Source of the DNA: Scatophagus argus
Taxonomy: Eukaryota > Chordata > Actinopteri > Scatophagidae
Length of the DNA: 64,000 nucleotides
Assembly (NCBI RefSeq): GCF_020382885.2
Contig: NC_058495.1
Span: 18,210,127-18,274,126, forward strand
Direction of reading: 5' to 3'
The notes beneath the pieces were generated by a model. The model was not told the DNA's origin. It searched no databases and worked only from the letters and a program-made list of their open reading frames with translations. Of the stretch, positions 30,401 through 42,400 are shown one piece after another; position 1 is the first letter of the stretch, and each line of letters begins with the position of its first letter. The position numbers were made by a program, and so were the translations under genes.

Positions 30401-33400
30401 TAACCTAGCGACACGTGTTGACGGAAGTCCTGTGGGAGCTGCTATAATTGTGGTGGTAACTGTGCTGTCATGTGGCAGATTAGGTTTCAGTTGCAGTGCG
30501 AGCCTACCATTCCTATGCATGGCAGGACACTTTGTGTTATGGGAACGGGAGGGGGGCAGGGGGGTGGCACTCTTTTTGCATCTAAGCTCTTAAAGGCTCC
30601 ACTCTGAACACGCAGCCTTTGGCGCCGTCAGATGTCAGAATTAGAAAAGGGGCTCAGCCTCTCCAGCCTGAATGTCAGCACCACTCATAACCTGAACTGA
30701 CTGGGTCTCAGACAAAGCTTTCAAGAGGCTCCCTGCTGCAGCCTGGACACCAGAGGTCAAAAACAGAGCTAATTACAAGACAAACTACAAACCTCATGTA
30801 AATACAGAGATGCAGCTGCTTGGATCTGAACCAGATCAAAGTGTACAAAGTGTAAAAGACAGTGATGATAGAAAGTGGAAGGAGGATAAGAGGTCAGAGA
30901 AAAGGAGAGGTGAAGAAAGGTGAGTCGTGCCTGGATTGGTGAAAAGATGGGGTCATACTCGGTCTGACAACCCACTGACACAAAGACCTTGGGAGGCGGA
31001 GGTGGCGTGATGGGCTTGGGAGGGGGGCTAGGTGATGGAGGGGGCTGGACAGGTGGAGGCGTGGGTTCCCTGGGGGGAGGCGTGGGCTCCTTGGGAGGAG
31101 GAGTAGGCTCCTTAGGGGGTGGAGGAGTAGGTTCTCGAGGAGGGGGAGGGGTCGGTGGGGGAGGAGGCAGTGGTGGAGGAGTCTGCTTTACTGGGGGTGG
31201 CTTTTTGGGTGCAGGGGGAGATTGTGGAGGGGGGAGGACTTTTCTCTGTGGGGCAGGAGATTCTGGAGGGAGGACGATCTAGGGGGAAGAAGGAAACAGC
31301 AAAGAGAGGATAGCAAACAGATGATATACAAAAACAGGGGTCAGAATGAAGAAAAAGAAATGGTAACAGAAACAGAATTGGCACCACAAACTGAACTGCT
31401 TAGTGACTGCCAAAGACAAATAGAAATTTTATGGCAATGTGATGAAACATCATATATATTTAACATTTGCCAGTTAATTTCTTGGTCATAAGCCAAGCAA
31501 ACATAAGCTAAACCATCAGAGGGACATAACATCTGACTCTTGGTCTAACTTGGTCCAAGAATAGCACTGACTCCTGCAATGTGCCTCTAATGTCTACCTT
31601 ATCCACAGACGGTTGGGCCCCTTCTTCCCGCATTCGCTGTGGGTTGGACATGACGATGACTCCCTCTGTCAGCCAATCATCTGGCTGCTGTTTACGCCGG
31701 ATGTTTCGCTCAGCCCGCCCAATTCCCAGTTTCCCCTGCAGCTCCTCAATGAGTCGGTCTTGCGAGTTGCTCTTATTCACAATGATCGGTCCCATTTTAC
31801 GTCGCAACATACCCTCCCTATACATCGGATGCACATTGGGGGTCTCTTTGGTGCGGCGAATTACTGATTTCAGCTGGAAAGTAGATGATACAGGAGGTGT
31901 GGGAGGCTGGGGATGAGCCATTCATCAGAAAGCCCATGTTGGGTTACAAGCACAAGCAGGGCAGCACAGGATGTCTCATTCAAGCAGCAAAAGTGCACAA
32001 GCACTGGCTCCAGAATATACCTCCAACCAGGAACTCCAGTCAAATTTACCTTCTGAAGCTATGCACAGCCTTCCATTCCATTCAAATTCATTTTCCAATG
32101 TCAAACCTACTTTAAACTGCTCAGGTATCTGCAACACGGCATGCTGGATAGCTGAAGTCAAGACAACACAGGTCTATCACAAAATGCTTGCACACAAATC
32201 TGTGCCAAAGCAAGGCCCAAGAACAAAGAAGCAAACTTCCTGTATGTTTTTAACTACATGTACACATTCTTGGTGTATATATACTTTATATATGCAGCAA
32301 AAACGAAAAATATCCACCCTGGTGTTTTTGTATTTGGTGATTAAAAACACATTTTTTGCATCATCCATCCATTGCATAAACATGACAGGCCAGGCCCTGT
32401 GACTAATACAGCAATGCTGACTGAGGCAAGTAGGGGCGTGCAGAATCATCCTTTGAGAAAAGCTTTCAACATCAGCCACAAATTGTCTCTACGGGGAGAT
32501 TTCTCCCTCAAGCCAGTTTGCAATTGCTATGCAATGACACCACATGCATCACACCACATAGAGGAATAACTCTTCATGTTTCTTCACACTTTATGCTTTT
32601 GTACTTTTTTACAGCTCCTTTTGTTTGTAGGAGCTGCTCTCCCAAAATAAGATGATTTCAGCATCTAAAAATTTACTCTGCTTGAACCATTATGTGATGG
32701 TTCTAACATTATTGTCAGAGATAATTAATATCTTGGGCCACATGGCCAAATAACAGAAAGACCACATGGGGTACTAAAGCCTCTCTACCTTTATGCCAGC
32801 AGCTTATTTTGGGAGAGTCAGGTTGAGTGTCCTACTTGGCCAGAAGCGGATAGTCGCTCGACAGCAGAGGGCTGCTGTGTGGGCAGGTCCAGTGTTGCAT
32901 CTGGTGTCCCGGGGCAGGTGGAGGGGGTGAAACACTCATCCATCCAGCTGGCCTCAGTCATGGGAGTCAGGGTTCCCTCTCGGCTGAAATCAGGGTAAAT
33001 TCCATCCTCCTCGTCCCAAAATCGGTCTTCATCTCCAGGCATAACGGAGGCATGTGGCTGGTTCTCACTTTGTTGATTAGAGTCAGGGGATAGGACTTTG
33101 TCTAAAGCATTGTCCAGTAATGGCTCCCGGCATGGCCATGTTAAATCCAGTATTCCATTTCCCTGCTTTTCTGAAGTAGGGGAAGAGAGGCTACTTGATG
33201 GTATAGCAGCAAGTGGAACTGGGGAAGCTCTGGGGCTGCTGGTGCCTTTGACTGTGTGAGTTTTTCTGGTGGCTAAAGCAGGACTTTTGAGAACTGCAGT
33301 TTCACTCTTTGGAACAGTAACTGGGCTTGAAAGCCTTGGAAGCGTCACTGGACCGGCATTCTTTTGCAGTATTTCAGGAATCGAATTCTTGGGTACACTT

Positions 33401-36400
33401 GCTGAACTAGAGATATTAGGTACGGTCACAGGACTTGAAAGCCTTGGAATTGATACTGGACTAGCACTCTTGGAAACTGTTTCGGGACTAGCACTCTTTG
33501 GGACAGTTACTGGACTAGAGCTATTAGGGACTGTCACTGGACTGACACTTTTTGGAACTGGACTTGAAAGCCTAGCAACTGTGACAACTGTGTGTGGCGT
33601 AGCTGTCTTCACCTCTGGACTATGATTTATAGAAACCTGACTGCTACCTTTAGGAAGTGGGCTTGGACTCTTGCAAGGCTGACTTAGATTGGCACATTTA
33701 AGATCAGGAGGACTAGAACTCTTGGCTCTAAGAAGGGAACCAGGGTTCATAGACACAGTGACAGGACTAGGGCTCTTGGAACCAACTACTGGACTGAAGC
33801 TTCCAGTAGTGGTTACTGGACTAGAGCTTCTGCCAACAGTAACTGGACTTGAGACTTCAGTAACTGAAACATGTGTAAGGCTCCTGACTTGAGTTTGATG
33901 AGGCGACTTGGTGGTGCTAGAGATACTGAGGCTCTCCACATGAGAGAGCTCAGAGGTCTCAATGCCAACATCGTCTATTTGTTTTATATGGGAGTACTGA
34001 AGGCTCTTGGATGAGGAAATCACTACAGTGGAACTGGGTGATGACGTCGGGGCTGAACAACCATCTTCATCTATATGGAGTTCCAATGGAAGAGGAGTAC
34101 AGGCAGGAGTAGTGTAACTAGAAGGTAGAAGAGTGTCCACTGAACCAAAATTAGGATTTATAGATGCAGCAGTTACTGCTTGGACAACTGGTGTAGCAGC
34201 TACCAACAAAGGGTCTACTGCTTCCTGATTCACAGACAACTGAGACCCAGACTGAGTTGGGAGCAACAATGTAAAAATTGCAATGTCCAAACAAAGACAA
34301 GACATACACAGTGATAGAGAAAAGAGAAAAGAGACCGGGAAAATCACCATGAGAATGAAGGATATGAAGTGAAAGTTGAAGTGAAAGCCAAGCAAGGGTA
34401 GAGTCAACTGAAATGTTTTAAAGCAAACATTCCAAAATTACTACAAAAATTAAAGTAAAATAAATAATATATATATATTATTCATATCTTTCATATTTGT
34501 TGCCGACAGATATGCAGGACGTGGAGAGAACTACTTCAAATTTCAAAAGCGACTATAATTGACACTTTGACAACAAACTTGAACATTATAATCTTAACAA
34601 AGATAATATTTACTGCCAGAAACTGTATTTTAGTGCATTATGTTGATTTTGCAACCCGAAACCTCTATTGTTGCAAGCTTGCAACAAAATTGCAGATTAC
34701 TACAAATAAAACAAACAATCTAAACGTTATCTGGTATGTAATTTGGTGACTTGTGTGTGTGTGGGGGGGGGGGTACACTTTTTCAACTAAATTCTAAATT
34801 AAAAGTTGGTTGTTTGTTATTGGTCAGCTCTAAAATATTTTGTTGAGCAAATGCATTTGACATTCCAAAACCCCAAATATGCAAAAGACACTAAAGAAAA
34901 TTAGTCTGCTGATCCAACGCATTTCAACAATAAATTTAACACTGGTGCAAACCCCAACACGTCTGAAGTCTGACACAGCTGCAAGGTGCCAAATATAAAC
35001 ATCCTCCATCAAGTGTGCAAACCCTCACACTGACTTGTGAAACATACTCACATTGCTTTGGACTTTGAAGTCAGAAAGTGAGGCCATTAGCTCATCCAGC
35101 TCTCGTGTGGCAGAGGAGGCAGACATTCTGGTTTGCTGCTGTGCTGGTGTTTCCTCTTGTCCGTCTGTTTGTTCGTCTGACACAACTAACGGTGTGGGAC
35201 TGAAAAAGAAAAGAACACAAACACCTAAATTCATGACCTTTCCACACTAACTGTTAATATAAGATCCTTAACCACTAATTTAAACAACTACATGCAGTGG
35301 CATAATTTCTGTTTTGCCTTAATGAATTGCTGCTTACATGGGTGAGGGCACAGAGCTTTCCAGCTCATCCAGCAGGCTCTCTACACTTGGTCGTACATCC
35401 TCTATTGCTCGAGCGGCCACACTGCGTTTGGGCTTCTCCAGTGCAGGTGGTGCAGTCTTGCCTGCAGTGGAGACTCCATTCTCCTGGATATGGTGGGTGA
35501 TGCTGCTGGCAGGCAGTGGTGGAGCTGCTTCTTCTATAGTAGAAGATAAAAAACAAAATGAACTTTCTTCACTGCGTATTAGTTTATTATACTGCAACCA
35601 CCAAAAATGCAGCGGAGGGAAGGGACAATACCACAAAAACAGCAGCGCCAAATTTAGAAAGTGACATCAGAGTCACTTCAGAGAAGCATGAGCGTGTTTT
35701 TACTTATTGTAAAGTTATTTCTTTGTGTACCTTCTGTGGGGAAGGCAGGGGTGCTTTGCTGGACAGCGTTGAGCTCCAACAGCAGGCGGTCCAGCTCAGA
35801 CAGGTTGCTGCCCAAGGATGAGTTCATGGCAACAGTTGATGACTCACTGCTCTTCTGCTTATTAGGGAAACTGTACAGAGCAGGGATAAGACCCAGTATT
35901 TAGCATGAGCAGAGCTATGAGACTGTGGTTATATTTCAACACTGATATCATCTGAACAGTGTTTCTAGCTCACTGGTGAGTGACAAATCAAAAAGACCTC
36001 CAGTCTTATGTTTTATGTACGCGTCAACAGAAACATTATGTTCTCTCCTGGCAGATTTCACAATAAGGCTGAGGTTTCCCACAACCATGGTGCAAAGTTA
36101 TCTATAGTTCACTCACTTTTGTTGGTGCAAGTTACTGTGAGACTGTTTAGAAATGTTTGATCCAACTAACATGAGCAAAAGGCCTACCTGTATACGTGGT
36201 CCTCTTCACCAGTAGGTTGGGTCGGACTGCTGCTCTCTCCAGACCAGGGGCTTCTCTGAGCTGAGCTGAAAGACTGAGGACAGGAAGTGAGGTCAGTATA
36301 GATACATAGACACATTAGAGACACACATTACAGATACACATTCGTAAATGAAACACTTAATTTATGCTTTAATTCATGAGTAAATTAAACAATGTTTTTG

Positions 36401-39400
36401 ATCAAATAATAAGTTAACTTGCCAGGGGATTACACAGTAACATGCGCTCATGTGTTTACCTCAGTTTCATCTAGTCCGTTTTGCTCAGAGGAAGAGGGTG
36501 GGACTGGGGGTGGAGAGCAGATGTCTTGCTGGGTCTGACCCCCAACAGGGAAGGAGTAGGGGGTCTCGTCAGACAGGAAGAGCGGATGCTTGGAAATGTG
36601 GGATGTTGTGGACTCAAGGTCCGCCAACAAAGCATCTATGAAAATACAAAACACAGACTTTAACATCACGGCTGTGAAGCTAATTATACAGTCTATAGAG
36701 TGAGACAACAAGGATTTGTTGAATTATATTGCTGTGCATTTTCTAATGAGACGCCTATCAATTAAATCTCTCTCATTGTATCAGTTAACAAGAGCGCTTT
36801 AAGCCTATATTAGATCTACAGGATATTCGCATCAATGGCATGAAATAACTTAATTTTTCAGGTATCTAACAATTGGATTCTCAGTGAAAATTCCAGAAAA
36901 TGTACTTTACCATAATATTACCACAAACTCACCACAAAAATATAAAATTACATATCATGACAACAATCACCACTGACATATTAAATTCCAAATTTCTAGT
37001 GCATATCTACTATTTAGCACTGCAAGACATGCAGCTCATCGCCTGTTACATTTGCAAAGAGAATTAAATGATCGCAGTAATTGACCAAATACACATGTGC
37101 AGTGACATCAGAGTTGTAAAAGTTGAATCATGCAGGCTGTAATAGCCGCTCCTTTGGTTACTCATTGACTCCAATCTGCCTGGAGTCTTGACATGTCTTA
37201 AATCCAAGAGTCACTGTGAAATACGCAACCAGGTCATATATGCTCATATTTACACTGCACACACCGACAGCTACCATCTATGCGTGAAGGGGTTATTTAG
37301 TATCTTGGGAGGAACACAAGCCAAGAAAACAACTACTAATTTAGGAGGCCTAACCAGTAGGTAGAAGGACACATAACATTAAAGGGGATTTAATGAAGAG
37401 CGCAGGCTGTATTACTGAACACTTGGGCTTATTTTAGCACGCTCACTCATCACGACAGTGTTTAGTTTCTCTTGCAGACTTTCACAAGTCCTAACAAATA
37501 AAACCAATTCAGTAAAGTTGGCTCTAAAAAAACAGTCTAACCTGTGAGTACAAATTTACTGTATATACGTCTTTACATATTTTCCATTATGTCTGTTATT
37601 TGAAGCTGTACAATGACATGAATAAGTTCATAAACTAATGTGACCGAATAAACCACAGTTAGAAATACTCACAGAAAAGCTTACTGAAATTTACTCTGCA
37701 CTCAGCTGTGAGGTTTTTAATATTCTATACATAATCCTGCAATATTGTCGGCATGGCAAAGATGTACCAAAAACCAACTAATGCAAAACCTTAGCTAAAA
37801 ATAAGCAGTGGGGCAAGAAAGACTAAAACACAGCTAAAGTAACATGGGCATGAGACATACCTTAGTAAAAGACAAGATGAGACCCAGGGAAGTGAGGAGG
37901 AGATAACACAGAGAGAGAAAAAGAAGTGGAGGAGGAAGAGGGCAACCCAAACAGACAGTCTGCCAGGCAGGAACTGCCTTTCTTAACTCTACCATCAGCA
38001 TAAGAGAGAGCAGGAGGAGGGGGGTGCAACTGAGAGCAGAGGAGAGGGTCAGTATAGAGAAAATGAGGAGGGGTTCATATTAATGGCAGCCAGTTAAGTC
38101 AAACACCCCCACCCCCACCCCCACCCCCTCGTCATGCCAGTTCGAACCTAGCTGCCTGAAGGCTCAAGTAAGAGATACTATACTCACGCGAAATGACGAC
38201 CCGCTGAAAACAATCTCGGAGGACGGAGCTGTCCAATTTTGGCAAGCTGAGCACGTTACGGCGGATGAGGGAGGACTCAACAGTTTGAAATGAGAAAAGT
38301 TGAGAGCAAACAGAGTTCTTATCATCGGAGGCTTGCCCAACAAAGGGAGTGGTACCACAAAGGTATATAAAGGTATAATCAGCCCCTCCTTCGCACTGCC
38401 AGCACACACTCTGCTCACTCATAACTCACACTTACTTCTACATGATTTTAATGCTAAATGTTGCATTAAGTTTAGTTCTTCAGTCCAACAAGAATCAAAT
38501 TATTAAAATATGATATATGAATATAATCACAACCATCAGGTGCTGCATAGTATCATCAGCGCAGTATGTAACTTAGACTGTGATGTTTCTCCAGACTGAG
38601 AGGAGACACAGTGGAAGCAAAGACAGATCGATGCCAGGTCCACTTGGCCAAACTTTGTATTAGCATGGTAAGCGTGAGTAGCATGGTTAACATGCCAGGT
38701 GACTCGGTTTCACAGCAGAGACACCATTCTGGACCCACAAGCCCAAGCACATTCCTCAGCACTTCATTATGGATACAGCACAGGAGCTGTTTACACAACT
38801 GCAGCCAGCTCTGCACTTGGTAGTAGCCAAAGTGCATCCATAGAAGTATTAATAGTTCATATCAGGTATGATGTATGAAAACCTACCATTCTAAAATGGT
38901 GCACCAGACAGATGCATTCAAAACCGCAGTCTCTGGGCTCTACTTCTGTGCCGAGAGAAAGGGAAGTCAACAAGAGTGTGAACTTATTCTAGTTTTTCCT
39001 GTGCTGAAAATGTGGAAGCTGTGACTTATTTTTCACAACACTTCTCACTATGCAGCTGATTCTTCTCACAGTGACTCCGGCCACAACACAGACAGACAGG
39101 ATGATGTGAATGTACTTTGACTACATTTGCAACTAGAAATTTAAGTTTACAAACAAACAAAATAACTGGATCAGACAAGTCCAGGCATTCATCTAAGATG
39201 ATGCCAAAACATAAAACAGAATTTTTCCTTTCCAATTAATTTTTGCTGAGGCAATACATGCACATATTGTTTCCACCTAATTGTTGAGAACATCAAGTTT
39301 CTCCTGTAAAGGAAATAACATTGTAATTTCTACTGTAAGTTAGATTTCATCAGATATGTCTCTGAAATATGGCATATCTGAACGCTTCAGTACGTATCTG

Positions 39401-42400
39401 CTGCTGATGTCAGAACAGAAAGTTTTAATGCAGGCGGTGGAGACAGATGTTAGTCCAGATGGTTTACACAAGAGATATTAATCAACTTAGCTCTCGAGCT
39501 GAACTGGCTTTAACCCTGTTATAAAGAAACTGCCGCTCCAGAGCAGAACGACGCAAAAACCCTGCCCTCCAAGCTACAGGGATTACATATTCTGTTAGGC
39601 AGTGGCTTGTGGGAAATCTTACGCCGCCTTTAATGTCTACGAAGTCTTGCATTAAAATGAGGCAAGTTAATTGAAAATCAGCAGCTCCTTTCTCTCACTG
39701 AAGTGGTTTGAATATACTCCTATAATTGAGAGGATCCGGGCAAAACATAAAATGCAGAAACAAGCAGCTTGAGGGCTGCCTTTGTTCACTGAAAACTGTG
39801 TGCTAGGCATGCTCCAGCCCATCCACAAACTGCACAAACACAGAGGTGTGTCAGCCTCCTCTGCCAAGGGAACATACCGTGACACACAGACTCTGATTCA
39901 GACCACGGATTGCATCCCCAGTGACCAAAAATGGAACTACAATAAAATGAGGAGCTCATAAGAGACACCCAAGAGCTCAAGCTTAAAAATTAGCCTCCTG
40001 AATCATTCTTTGTAAGGAGAGGAAAGAACGTTTGAAAGATACTTTAGGATATATTTTTGGAAAATCCATAAAGGGAATCTCTTGAAATACTTTCATAAGG
40101 GATAAAACTTCTGTTTGATCTGTTGGAGGAACAAAGTTATGTAAAACCTGGAGAGACCCGACTTCCTCAGAAGGCAGCAGTTGGGTGACAGATCCACTCC
40201 TGCCTACGTAAAATAAGCTACATTCAGATCAAAGAAATTGCCTGCATCAACTAAGTCCAGTCTCTAAACCTACAGTTGGTGAACAACAACAACAACAACA
40301 AAAAAAGACCAGCATTCTTTTAGCGTCTACATGCACAACACCAAACGTGACATAGTAAGGCACAGCTGGGCTTAAACAATGAGGAATGGCGGTGGGCGTG
40401 CCGACAGAGATAGCGAGTAAAAGTGGGAAGTGTGTGTGTGTGTGTGTGTGTATGGCGCAGCAAGCAAATCCTCAGAGGCCAGAATGTGGGTTGACGCAGA
40501 TTAAGGAGCCTCCCTTCCTCCCAGATGAATGGTGTGCATTTTAATTACACAAACGCTGCTCGGCATGGGGCTCATTACAGGAAAGAGAGAGCGAGAGAGA
40601 TGAGAGGGACTGAGAAGATTGGGGTGGCAGAGGACAGGATGAAAAAGACAGGAAAATTAGAAATGAAGGGAGGGGGAGGCGTAAAAATGAGTGTGGAAAG
40701 AGTTTGGAAAGGAAACCATCTAAAGTCAAGTCAACAGCAACGGGAAGGAGAGATGTGTTGGATCAGAATTTAAATCGTGCTCCTTCATTGTCAAAATCAA
40801 CTTTAAAATTGATTACAGAGACAAAGCAATGCTGGAGCACGACTTTTACTCTGTGAGGCTTAATTGATAAAAGTCCTGAATGTCAATAGGGGCAAACCTC
40901 CGTCATCTCTGACAGGACTTCCTGCCTGCTTGACACCGCACACACTGCCTGAGCGCTTATCAGTGCCGACCAGCACAGAGAGTGAATCAATGCTGTCTGC
41001 TACTCAACGCATTTCTTGTTTATTTGGCCTTGGTGGTAGCGGTTCATTTCAGGGAAAAGGTCTTATCAAACATAACAGAACAAAACACAGCCTTTAACAT
41101 CCTGCAGGGGGTGATGTTGAGTCACATGTGAGAGCCATGCACACTCCCGGCTCCTTTCTTCTGAGGGCTGGTATACAAAGCAGGCTTTATCTGCGAGGAG
41201 CTCACAAATACCCAGGCATTTGCTGAAATATGAGCTGACACCAAAGTGTAAATTAAAAGGATGAAGATCAGGTGCGAGATTCTGTCTGTGCAGTGAGTTT
41301 ACCTGTGTTCCCTGACCTCCTTTCTGCATCTCCCCTTCCCTCATTCCTTTAAATTCATCCCTCTGTAACTGTGTTGCTGCAAGGTGCATGCTGGCTGATA
41401 TGAATTCCTAACATGCCACAGCTCGCCTTCAAAATATGAGAAACATCCTGAGATACGGAGAGAAATGTTAGATGAACGCCGGCTGAACAAGATAGTGTGA
41501 TGAGACAGAAAAGGAGGGTGTAAAAGCAAGATAGGACAGTTGAAAGAAAACAAAATGTCAGCTGTTAAGACATTTTGCATACAGTGCATTTTGAGTAAAA
41601 AGGAGTCTGAACATAATATTTGTAAAACAAACATGTAAAAACAATCTCTGCTATAAGGAACGACCTTGAGTCACTGGTCTGGGAGTGTGTGTCGACACGA
41701 AGCGACAGCCCTTCATGTTCTGTCGTGACAGAGAGATGGCCTTTTAATGTGACACAAGCTTCCACCAGAAGGGGTAGAAAAAAAGAAGAAATCGGGACAA
41801 GATGGGTTCACATGCACTCAGACTTTCCTCGCCGCTGGGCTCGTGTTAGACAGCAGAAGGCCTGTGCCTGTGCTCATTTGGAGCGCTTCAGCGGGCACAA
41901 AAGAATTAAATCACGCTAGAAACACGCACAGCAACACACAGGTGCAGCAGTAGGACGACAACACTGCACACAGGTGGCTCTCAGCTAGTCTGCCGACACA
42001 TACCAGAGGCAGACTAGGCTCACTATAAATACATTCTGGCCAGGCCCTGACCTGTGGGACATGAGACATACAGTAGATGATGGATGGCCGTGTCGGTCAA
42101 AGCAACAGTAGGACATTAAAGACCACCCAACCAGCCCATACCAAGGATTACATTACATTTACAGTACAGTCTTATGCACTTGTACGCAGTATAAAGAAGA
42201 GTCTGGTTGGAGTTTCCTTACGTTAACACCAATCGACTGCTACAAATGCTGTTAAATGGAAAAGGCACCACGGCTCACTCCTGCAATTAAGTCATAGACT
42301 GCTAACACAGCAGCTTGTATTCCACTCTAAAACGATTCAATACAGTCACAGCAAGTCTGTTTTGACACATGCAATCCAAAGCTTAATACGGCTCTCAGGC

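Noticed and set aside
30989-31282. Plus-strand glycine-rich frame
   Set aside because: It is the mirror of the proline-rich paxillin exon on the other strand.
33269-33892. Plus-strand frames with repeated VTGLELLGT units
   Set aside because: Antisense shadow of the SP-rich repeats in the large paxillin cassette exon.
38132-38422. Two overlapping minus-strand frames near 38.2 kb as a possible alternative first exon of pxn
   Set aside because: No paxillin-like residues, no clear donor in phase with the LD1 exon, and composition typical of non-coding intron.
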